Positions 45,543-54,100 of a stretch of 64,000 nt of DNA are shown piece by piece; position 1 is the first letter of the stretch; every line of letters begins with the position of its first letter. The notes beneath the pieces are model-generated. The model did no database searches, was not told the DNA's origin, and saw only the letters and a program-made list of their open reading frames with translations. The DNA is taken from the NCBI RefSeq assembly GCF_900176595.1, contig NZ_LT838813.1:2870001-2934000 (forward strand), read 5' to 3'. A program made the translations under genes and the position numbers. The stretch comes from Aquiflexum balticum DSM 16537 (lineage in GTDB: Bacteria; Bacteroidota; Bacteroidia; Cytophagales; Cyclobacteriaceae).

Positions 45543-47189
45543 CCTGACTTCCGCAGGTAATTCACAGTAATTTTTTAAGTTATTGATTTTCAATGTTTAA
45601 GAATTTTTATATTTTGGTTTTGGGTGTCCCAGAGCATGATTTTATTAAATTAGTCCATGTTTGTTCGCAAAAAGCCAAATAAAAGTGGACTTGTCAGTGT
45701 ACAGGTAATAGATAAAAGCCAAGGGAAATATAAGGTTCTAAAGACCATTGGCTCAAGTAAAGATACCTTAGAAATTGAGCGTCTGGTTGCCGAAGGCAAA
45801 AGTTATGCTCAAAAACAAATGGGGCTTCAGGAGATCGACTTTACCGATCACAGGAGGATATTTACTGATGTGCTGTCTTCAATCAGTTCGCATAAGCTTG
45901 TGGGCATACAGTATGTTTTGGGGAAGATATTTGATGATATTGGTTTTACTCAGATCAATGAGGAGCTTTTCAAAGATCTTGTGTTATACCGTCTGGTTTA
46001 CCCTAAAAGCAAGCTTAAAACAACAGAATATCTTTACCGTTACGAACAGAAGTCTTACTCCGAAGACGACATTTACCGCTTTATGGATAGGCTGCATTCC
46101 AGGTATAAGGATCTGGTCCAAAAGATCAGCTTTGAACATACCCTGCAAGTTTTGGACGGTGGCATCCACGCGGTTTTTTATGATGTTACAACCATCTACT
46201 TTGAAATAGAAAAAGAGGATGATATCAGAAAGCCCGGGTTTTCAAAAGACGGGAAGCACAAACATCCCCAGATTGTACTGGGTTTGCTGGTGAGCAAAGA
46301 CGCATATCCATTGGCTTATGATATTTTTGAGGGAAACAAATACGAGGGGGATACATTCCTTCCCATTCTGGAGGGCTTCCGCATGAAATACAATTTTGAA
46401 AAGCTCACAGTTGTTGCAGATGCAGGCCTTCTTTCAAACAAAAATGTGCAGGAACTTGTCGAAAAAGGCTACGAGTTTATTTTGGGAGCAAGGATTAAAA
46501 ATGAAAAAGAATCTGTCAAAAAAGAAATCCTGGGGCTTGACTTCGAAAAAGACCAGAGCAGGGCAATTAAGAAAGAAGGTATGACCTTGGTCGTTACCTA
46601 TTCGCAAGACCGGGCAAAAAAGGATCGGTACAATAGGGAAAGAGGTGTCAAAAGGCTAGAAATGCAGTTGAAATCGGGGAAACTTACCAAGTCGAGTATC
46701 AATAACAAAGGCTACAACAAATTTCTTAGAATGGAAGGTGAAGTGGCGTTGGCACTTGACCAGGAAAAAGTGGATATGGACGCAAAATGGGATGGGCTCA
46801 AGGGATACTTGACCAACTCAACTATGACCAAAGAGGAAGTTCTGGAAAACTACCGCCACCTTTGGCAGATAGAGAAAGCATTCCGGGTTGCAAAAAACGA
46901 ATTGAAAATAAGGCCTGTTTTCCACCATAAAAGGGAAAGAATAGAGGCCCATATATGCCTGAATTTTACGGCATACAAAGTGTACAAAGAACTTGACAGG
47001 ATACTCAAATCCAAAAAGGCCGGATTAAGCCCCGAAAATGTAATCGAGATCATACAGAACATCCATGAAATAGGTTTGGTCACCCCAAACAAGGAAGTCA
47101 TCAAGAAAACAATAATCCTTACCGAAGAACAGAAATCAGTACAAGAAATATTCGGATTTTAATCAGGGTGTCCCAGTGCGGAAGTCAGG
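45543..47189 (+). mobile_element. IS1634-family insertion sequence, complete
   Basis: The 1647-bp element has 13-bp perfect terminal inverted repeats, CCTGACTTCCGCA at 45543-45555 and its complement at 47177-47189. It holds one transposase gene. The boundaries are confirmed by the 131-bp direct repeats that abut both ends. Long, variable target duplications are a known property of the IS1634 family. A sequence GGGTGTCCCAG is found near both ends, at 45622-45632 and 47166-47176, in the same orientation. The element is intact and looks recently inserted. Confidence 0.92.
45657..47162 (+). CDS. IS1634-family DDE transposase
   Basis: This 501-residue transposase has a probable catalytic triad of D176 (V-F-Y-D-V-T-T), D255 (V-V-A-D-A-G-L-L) and E406 (L-W-Q-I-E-K-A-F-R), with the H-x-x-R-E-R-I-E-A-H segment downstream that is usual in IS4-related groups such as IS1634. 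The N-terminus (F-V-R-K-K-P-N-K-S-G) also suits the family. It is full length with no frameshift, so the element could be active. It is the only gene of the insertion sequence and ends 27 bp before the right terminus. Confidence 0.93.
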   Translation: MFVRKKPNKSGLVSVQVIDKSQGKYKVLKTIGSSKDTLEIERLVAEGKSYAQKQMGLQEIDFTDHRRIFTDVLSSISSHKLVGIQYVLGKIFDDIGFTQINEELFKDLVLYRLVYPKSKLKTTEYLYRYEQKSYSEDDIYRFMDRLHSRYKDLVQKISFEHTLQVLDGGIHAVFYDVTTIYFEIEKEDDIRKPGFSKDGKHKHPQIVLGLLVSKDAYPLAYDIFEGNKYEGDTFLPILEGFRMKYNFEKLTVVADAGLLSNKNVQELVEKGYEFILGARIKNEKESVKKEILGLDFEKDQSRAIKKEGMTLVVTYSQDRAKKDRYNRERGVKRLEMQLKSGKLTKSSINNKGYNKFLRMEGEVALALDQEKVDMDAKWDGLKGYLTNSTMTKEEVLENYRHLWQIEKAFRVAKNELKIRPVFHHKRERIEAHICLNFTAYKVYKELDRILKSKKAGLSPENVIEIIQNIHEIGLVTPNKEVIKKTIILTEEQKSVQEIFGF

Positions 47190-47320
47190 AGGGATGTATC
47201 GGGCATTTCAGTCCTCAGACGAGAATTAACATAGATGTCCAATCTTCCAGCATAATTGCGTACATACATAATAGTTTATTTAAAAATACAATAAAATATA
47301 TGAAAACAGGGCACCTTTTT
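47190..47320. repeat. 131-bp direct repeat, right copy
   Basis: This is the duplicate of 45412-45542, beginning directly after the right inverted repeat of the insertion sequence. It ends inside the loop of the terminator hairpin of the PspC operon, which is intact on this side. Confidence 0.92.
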
Positions 47321-47329
47321 GATGCCCTG
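47307..47329 (-). terminator. Terminator of the PadR/PspC operon
   Basis: CAGGGCA (47307-47313) pairs with TGCCCTG (47323-47329) across a 9-nt loop. Read on the minus strand, the stem is followed by TTTTC. It lies about 30 bp after the PspC gene stop codon. The right end of the duplicated target lies in its loop. Confidence 0.7.
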
Positions 47330-47360
47330 CCTAAATTTAGTTGGTTTAGTTTACTTAGAA

Positions 47361-49271
47361 TTATTTGTTCATAAAATAGGCTCCTTCAAATTTGACTCTT
47401 GAAAGGCTGTCCGCAGTACTTGTTTTTCCTGAGTCGCGGCAATTGAGGCAAAGAAGTCCGTTTTCATTGAAAACCCAATGGTTCCTGCTATTGACATCTC
47501 TTGTTTTGTATCCATTTCTGTGGATGGTATTCTGGATTATTGGAAGCAGGGATTTATCCATGACAAATGGTACATCATAAGGGATTTCCATATTGAGTTT
47601 CAGCGATTGTCCCCTGAATTTATCCAGTTGGCTTAAATCAATGACCCTGTCCAAGGTAAGAACTGAGTCCTTGATGCTGTAATTGTAAAGGATAGCTGTA
47701 GCATTTTTGGTGGCGTCCTCTTGATTTTTACCTCTTGCTTTGAAATTTTGGATCAATATCGGCTTTTCGGCGTCGGTTCCTTCCAGTTGGATACTAATTT
47801 GGTTTGTCAACCATTTATCACCGGTTTGAGAAGCTGACTTCAAGACCATGGTTCCTTCAGAGAAATTCAACTCTTGTTCGACAGTGTGGGTTGCGTCGGT
47901 TTTGAACTGACTTATTACTCTGGGAATCTGAAACGCCGATACACCAATACTCAAAAGCCATATTCCCAATGCTACCAAGCCAAACCTGGCATCAATGATA
48001 CTTCTTTGGACCAGGACTGAGATTCCAAGCAGAATAATGATTATGCCAGGTATCAGTATCGCAACTCCTATGGCTATTGCAAGCCAAACAGGTAAGATCT
48101 CACTTATCCATTCCATTGGGATGTTTTCTCTCATTCCCCAGTAAAGATCTGCATCAGGAACCATTCCAAAATAAACTCCCAATAAAACCAGTGGTGTAAT
48201 GGTAACAGCCACTCCGATAAGGAATATGATCAGTCCAAAGAAAACCCTTATCAGAGATAGTAGGAAGTTTCCGAATGGTCCTAGGGCCTCTCCCAGGGAG
48301 TTGATGACTTTTCCCAAAAACCTGAAAGGTGCCAGCAAGACTTTTTTCCCCTGACTTTCTTCTCGTGGAGGCATGGGATTCATATTTTCCCTGATGGTGG
48401 TTTCTATATTGTCCAAAGTAATGGCACCACCTTTCATTTCAATCCTTTCGGTAATGGATTTAGCAACAGGGGTGATAATCCAAAGGATGATATAGATGAC
48501 AAAACCGGAACCACCTGCAAATATCAACCCGATGAATAACAGGCGCATCCAAATCACTTCTATGCCAAAATAGGCAGCCAGGCCACTTGCTACCCCACCC
48601 AAAGTTCTGTCATCCGGATTACGGTATAGTTTTTTGATATTTTTGTCCTCAGGCTCTTCATAAGAGACGGGTAAGATTACCCACAGTACGATGTAAGCGA
48701 TCACTGCCCAAATCCCCAAAGAGAGGCTGAAATCGAAATTCCAAGGCAGGAAGTCCCATCCCGGTCTGCCAAATCTCAGGTTGCCGCTGAACAAAAGCAG
48801 TATAGCGACCAATCTGGGCCATAGGGGATCAACAGCCAGATAATTGGCCATGCCGGCACAAACTCCGCCAAGGATTTTTCTGTTTTCCAACCGGGTCAGT
48901 TTTTTGTACCCTTTGATGTTTTGGTTTGGTGTGATATGCTTGTAGAAGTCATTTTCCTCTGTTTCCGGTTTGGATTGATTCACATCATCATCCGATTGTT
49001 CATCTTCGATGGCTTTGAAATCAGCGATGGTACCCATCTTTTCAATCAACTTGATGACATCATCTGCGGTGATTACCTGTTTGTTGTTTTTCAGTTTACT
49101 GAGGAAAATCTCCGCTATGCGGTTTTCTATATCTAAAATGATTTCCTGGTTATCCTTGTATGCAGAGAAATGTCTGTTTATCGATTCCAGGTATTTTTTT
49201 AATGTGGCATAACCATCCTCTTCGATATGAAACAGGATACCACTGATGTTGATACTTATTGTCTTTTTCAT
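47361..49271 (-). CDS. PspC-domain multi-span membrane protein
   Basis: This 636-residue inner membrane protein has a cytoplasmic N-terminal region (1-125), two PspC domains (about 130-205 with N-R-K-I-L-G-G-V-C-A-G-M-A, and about 212-270 with D-D-R-T-L-G-G-V-A-S-G-L-A), several further membrane spans (about 310-460) and an extracytoplasmic beta-rich C-terminal part. PspC domains take part in envelope stress responses. It follows the PadR regulator by 3 bp; this pairing is common in Bacteroidota, and the regulator probably controls both. The final role is unknown, but membrane stress sensing or response is the best guess. Confidence 0.9.
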   Translation of the reverse strand: MKKTISINISGILFHIEEDGYATLKKYLESINRHFSAYKDNQEIILDIENRIAEIFLSKLKNNKQVITADDVIKLIEKMGTIADFKAIEDEQSDDDVNQSKPETEENDFYKHITPNQNIKGYKKLTRLENRKILGGVCAGMANYLAVDPLWPRLVAILLLFSGNLRFGRPGWDFLPWNFDFSLSLGIWAVIAYIVLWVILPVSYEEPEDKNIKKLYRNPDDRTLGGVASGLAAYFGIEVIWMRLLFIGLIFAGGSGFVIYIILWIITPVAKSITERIEMKGGAITLDNIETTIRENMNPMPPREESQGKKVLLAPFRFLGKVINSLGEALGPFGNFLLSLIRVFFGLIIFLIGVAVTITPLVLLGVYFGMVPDADLYWGMRENIPMEWISEILPVWLAIAIGVAILIPGIIIILLGISVLVQRSIIDARFGLVALGIWLLSIGVSAFQIPRVISQFKTDATHTVEQELNFSEGTMVLKSASQTGDKWLTNQISIQLEGTDAEKPILIQNFKARGKNQEDATKNATAILYNYSIKDSVLTLDRVIDLSQLDKFRGQSLKLNMEIPYDVPFVMDKSLLPIIQNTIHRNGYKTRDVNSRNHWVFNENGLLCLNCRDSGKTSTADSLSRVKFEGAYFMNK

Positions 49272-49274
49272 GGC

Positions 49275-49604
49275 TTATTTCTTTGAGGTGATTAATTGGG
49301 TAGAGCTGACAAGAGAGTCCCAGGTTTCATTCAGGGTTTCCAAAAACTCTTTTCCCTCTTCAGTGATGGTGTAGTATTTTCTTGGTGGACCTGATTCTGA
49401 CTCTACCCATTTGTATGTAACCAAAGAGGCATTTTTCAATCTGTTGAGCAGGGGGTAAAGCGTACCTTCCACCACAATCATCTTTGAATCTGTGAGCTCT
49501 TCTATCAAATCTGAGGCATATACTTCTCCTCTTGAAATGATGTGCAAAATGCAGAATTCCAGTAGTCCTTTCCGCATTTGAATCTGGGTGTTTGAAGCAT
49601 TCAT
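49275..49604 (-). CDS. PadR-family transcriptional regulator
   Basis: This 109-residue DNA-binding protein is a winged helix of the PadR type: Q-M-R-K-G-L-L-E-F-C-I-L-H-I-I near the start, V-V-E-G-T-L-Y-P-L-L-N-R-L as recognition helix, P-R-K-Y-Y-T-I-T-E-E-G as the wing. It is the first gene of the two-gene PspC operon. A dyad that could be its operator lies 27-52 bp upstream of its start codon. It is the size of the short (PF03551-only) subfamily. The inducing signal is unknown. Confidence 0.93.
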   Translation of the reverse strand: MNASNTQIQMRKGLLEFCILHIISRGEVYASDLIEELTDSKMIVVEGTLYPLLNRLKNASLVTYKWVESESGPPRKYYTITEEGKEFLETLNETWDSLVSSTQLITSKK

Positions 49605-49630
49605 ATTTTCTGATCTGTTAAGTTCATCGG

Positions 49631-49655
49631 TACCTCATGATGATCACATGATGTA
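49631..49655. promoter_or_regulatory. Candidate PadR operator
   Basis: TACCTCATG (49631-49639) and CATGATGTA (49647-49655) form an inverted repeat with one mismatch and a 7-bp spacer. TACCTCA is repeated at 49654-49660. The ATG..CAT core resembles known PadR sites. It lies just upstream of the padR-like start codon. Confidence 0.5.
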
Positions 49656-49995
49656 CCTCATTTGACAGATTGTAAAGAAAAATTATACCAAAGTTTTAAA
49701 TAGTACCTTGTAATACCTAATATGTAATTGTAAAAGCGCATCATTTTTAGAAAAAAAAATAAAAAAGTTGATTTATTTTCAATAGAGACACATTTCATGG
49801 GATTTTGAATGAAAAGATTTTTTTTGAGCTTGACATGCAGTTTCAATCAGTGGAAAATTGAATGTGGCTCAAATGGACGTTTTTGTGTGCATAATCGTAC
49901 AGTTTTTTGAAATTTGTACTCTTTTAATTTTCTTGGAATAAGCTTTTTCCTTAAGTATTTATTTTTACTTTGCAACAGAATTTGAGACTCGATAA
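49656..49995. other. AT-rich region upstream of porV2-like gene
   Basis: No gene is visible in this stretch, which lies between the PadR operon and the PorV2-like gene. It is rich in A and T runs. It must hold the promoter for the PorV2/PorU2 pair, but I see no convincing pair of elements. Confidence 0.4.
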
Positions 49996-51108
49996 ATGGT
50001 GATTATCAGGTGTTTTATTGGAATGCTGCTTTTTTTCAGTTTTGCTAAGCTTGATGCCCAAACTATAGCTCCGAAATATTCCAATGAATTTATGAACATA
50101 GGCATAGGTGCCCGTGCCCTTGGCATGGGGGGTGCTCAGGTGTCTTCTGTCCGGGACGTCACAGCTGCCTATTGGAATCCTGCTGGTTTATTGGGAGTTC
50201 AGCACCAGCATGAATTTACGCTGATGCATGCAGAGTACTTTGCCGGTATTGCGAAGTTTGATTATCTGGCTTATACCACCAATTTCGATGTAGACAATCA
50301 GATTGCCGTTTCCCTCATTAGGTTTGGGGTTGATGATATTCCGGATACCAGATTTTTGTATGATGCAAATGGCGCGCTGAATTATAACAATATTCAATTT
50401 TTCAATGCGGCAGATTATGCCCTGATTTTATCTTATGCAAGAGATGTCAGTGATGAGTTCAAATTTGGTGTCAATACCAAAATCATCCACAGAAATGTCG
50501 GTAAATTTGCTCAGGCTTGGGGTTTTGGGTTGGATGTAGGGGGGATTTACCTCTTGGATCAATGGAGATTTGGTCTGATGCTAAGGGATATCACCTCAAC
50601 TTTCAACGCCTGGTTTCACAACGCAGAGATGGTCCGGGATATTTATTCAAAAACCAATAATGAAATCCCCGTCAATTCGATTGAACTTACTTTGCCCAGA
50701 GCAATATTAAGCGTGACAAGAGATATTGACATCAGTGAAGAAATCAGATTGCAGGGTGTGATAGACCTGGATTTTACTTTTGATGGGAAGAGAAATACGA
50801 TATTGAGAACGAACTTGGTGAGTTTTGATCCCCGAATAGGTCTGGAGGCAGGGTATAAGAATCTGGTATTTTTGAGAGCAGGCGGAAGCCATGTTCAAAG
50901 GATCAAGGATTTCGATGCTTCCTATTATATGGTCTGGAAGCCAAGTTTTGGTTTGGGAGTTTTTCTAAATGAAAAATTTCAAATTGATTATGCTTTGACG
51001 GATATTGGAGGAGTTTCTCAAACCCCCTATTCCCATGTGTTTTCAGTAAAAGTAAGTTTGGAAAAACTGGAAGATAGGTTCAGGATTAATAAAGGTTGGG
51101 ACAATTGA
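49996..51108 (+). CDS. PorV/PorQ-family outer membrane protein (PorV2-like)
   Basis: This 370-residue outer membrane barrel has a signal peptide (1-22, ending L-D-A before Q). The mature N-terminus has the PorV-type pattern N-I-G-I-G-A-R-A-L-G-M-G-G-A and A-A-Y-W-N-P-A-G-L, shared with FadL-related barrels. In the type IX secretion system, PorV carries cargo from the translocon to the sortase PorU. Here the sortase-like gene follows after 7 bp, so the two form a unit. The protein matches what is annotated as PorV2 in Cytophagales. The main type IX genes (porK-N, sprA) are not in the window. Confidence 0.87.
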   Translation: MVIIRCFIGMLLFFSFAKLDAQTIAPKYSNEFMNIGIGARALGMGGAQVSSVRDVTAAYWNPAGLLGVQHQHEFTLMHAEYFAGIAKFDYLAYTTNFDVDNQIAVSLIRFGVDDIPDTRFLYDANGALNYNNIQFFNAADYALILSYARDVSDEFKFGVNTKIIHRNVGKFAQAWGFGLDVGGIYLLDQWRFGLMLRDITSTFNAWFHNAEMVRDIYSKTNNEIPVNSIELTLPRAILSVTRDIDISEEIRLQGVIDLDFTFDGKRNTILRTNLVSFDPRIGLEAGYKNLVFLRAGGSHVQRIKDFDASYYMVWKPSFGLGVFLNEKFQIDYALTDIGGVSQTPYSHVFSVKVSLEKLEDRFRINKGWDN

Positions 51109-51115
51109 TGAAAAT

Positions 51116-54100
51116 ATGTTTAATAGGTTAGTTCTTGTTTTTTTGGGATTGATAGTAGCCACTTTTGGATTTTCCCAAACGGAGTGGATAGATTATGATC
51201 AGACTTATTATAAAATCAATACAGCCTCAGACGGAATTCACCGGCTTAATTTTACAGCGCTTTCAGCTTCCGGAATCAATCCAAACGTAGTTGATCCCAG
51301 GAATATCCGGATTTTTCACAGAGGAGAAGAGGTCTCAATTTTTGTACAGGGCGAGCAGGATGGCAGGTTTGATCCCGGAGATTTTATAGACTTTTTTGGT
51401 AAAAGGAATGATGCCACATTAGATGCCAAATTTTTCAAGGATCCGGCCCATGTGGGCAATATTCTTTATAATTCCCATAATGACACTACATCCTTTTTCT
51501 TGGCTATCACTCCGGGGATCAATGGAAAAAGAATGGGAAACCGATCCGCCCCTGCTGCAGGGACTCCTGATATAGACACTTATCATGGGGTTTCTCAGAC
51601 TATTTTTCATGAGCAATACAATTTGAGTTATTTGTATAATCCCGGTGTAAGATTGTCGGATTTTGAAGAAGGACAGGGATGGATGAGTGCGCAGATTACC
51701 AAAAACAATCCCAGAACCATCTCCTTGACAGGTCTTGGTGAAGTGTTTTTGCAAGGGGAAGCTAAAATGGAAATTGGATTGACAGGTCGTGCTGAAACTC
51801 CCCACATCGCAGAAATAAGCATAGGTCCAAGTTCTGTAACCTTGAGACAGGTTGCTTCTTTTGAATTTGAGGATTTTCAGGCCATCAATCGTGTGATAGA
51901 TTTGCAGGCATCAGATTTTAATGCGAATGGGACGGTTTTTGTCAGGATTTCTCCTGTGGGCGCAGAAGCAACTGATAATGTTTCAGTTGCTTATATCAGA
52001 ATTACCTATCCCAAAAAGGTTGTAAATACTGACTTTGCCCAAGAGTTGTTTGTTTTTCCTCAAGGAAACAGTGCCTTGGGCATCAATAACCTTTTGGCGA
52101 ATTATCTTGCCTTGGAAGTAAGCGATCCCAATAATCCAATCAGGGTAGATGTGAGCGGCGGAAATAATCAAATCAGATTTCAGGGCGGGGTGGATGGACA
52201 GGATTCAAGGATTTTGGTAGAAAATCAGTTGAATATCAAAACAATCAGTACCATGGAAAGAGTGAAGTTTCGTAAACTTCTTGAAACCAAAGCTGATTAT
52301 ATCATTTTATCCCATAAGTCCTTGAGAAAACCAGTTTCAAATTATATTGATCCGGTTTTGGCTTATGGAGCTTATCGATCTTCCCCTCAGGGCGGAGCCT
52401 ATGATACTTTGATTGTAAACATTGATGAATTATACAATCAGTTCAATTTTGGAGAAAAATCTCCCTTAGCAGTATATGAATTTTTACGTGCATATTATCC
52501 GATCCATAAGCCCGATTTTTTGTTTATGATAGGCAGGGCGATGGGTATGTTTTCAACAGCGAGAGCGAATAACACCAATTTTTTCTACAGGCAGAATCCC
52601 GCAGTTTTTCAGTTTCAGGATTTGATTCCACCGGCAGGATATCCCTATGCCGATAATAACTATTCTATAGGTCTTGATCCGAACAATCCCTATGTTGCTG
52701 CTGTAGCCATAGGTAGAATCCCTGCCCGTACTCCACAGCAGGTGGCGGATTATCTGGAAAAAGCCAAAGAAAAAGATGCTGTTGGGATTTCCGAGGAATG
52801 GCAGAAGGATATTATTCATCTCAGTGGAGGCCTAACTTCTTTTGAACTCAACCGTTATTTCAATTTTTTGAATGGATTTAAGACCATTGCTGAAGGGCCT
52901 TATATGGCGGCAAATGTTGCTACCTATAGGAAGCGCTCAAATTCTACCATAGAATTGATAGATATCTCAGGGGAATTAAATAAGGGGGCCAGCTTGATCA
53001 CTTTCTTTGGCCATGGAGCCCCATCTATCATTGACATAGAGATAGGCTTTGCTTCGGATCCCACTATGGGCTACGAAAACAGGGGTAAATACCCCATGTT
53101 GTTATTGAACGGCTGTGACGCAGGAAATTCCTTTGGCAATGCCTATACTTTTGGAGAGGATTGGGTACTGACACCCATGAAAGGTGCTACCAATTTTATG
53201 GCGCATGCCAATATTGGAGTGGATGTATATCTCAGGAGATTCAGTGAATCCTTCTATAATAAGGCATTTTCGGATTCATCTATGATTTACCAGCCTATTG
53301 GATTGGTGAAAAGGGAAACAGAAAAACTGTTTTTTTTCAGGTACGGAGTATCGAATGTGAACAGGTCGCATGCGGAGCAACTTGTCATGTTGGGGGATCC
53401 TGCTTTGCGCTTATTTCCAGCTAATAAGGCAGATTATTCTATCACAGAAAGCGAGGTGACTTTGAGCAGTTTTGAAGGCGACGTGTTCAATGCGTTGGCA
53501 GATTCATTGAAATTGTCATTTGTACTGAAGAATCTGGGAAGAGTGGATTTTGATTCATTGGAATTCAGTATTGGGAGGACTCTTCCTGACGGAAGCCAAA
53601 TAAGCTACCCAATAGGCTTGTTGGCTCCGGTATTCAGGAAGGATACTATTGATGTTGCTATTCCCAATACCGGAATCCAGGCTTTTGGCGAAAACATTTT
53701 CAATATAGTGATCAATCCATCCCGTTCTGTTCCGGAGATGACCTTTGCCAATAACGCAGTCACGGTATCCCGCTTTGTCCCATTGAGTGGGACACTTCAT
53801 TTGATTCCGGAGAATTATGGCATTGTAAATGAAAGTGAAATCAACCTTATTGCCCAGATTCCCGGGAAATCTGTAGAGCCCAGAACTATCGTCATGCAGA
53901 TAGACACGCAGGCTAATTTTGGGTCTTCCCTAAGACGGGAAAACAGGATTTCCACTTCAAATCTAGCTATATGGGATATCAATTTGTTTGAAAATGTAAC
54001 CCTTAGAGACTCCGTTACTTTTTATTGGCGGACGAGATTTTTGGAGCCCAGAGAAGGAGAAAGTCAGGACTGGACAAATGGAAGTTTTTCATATATCAAC

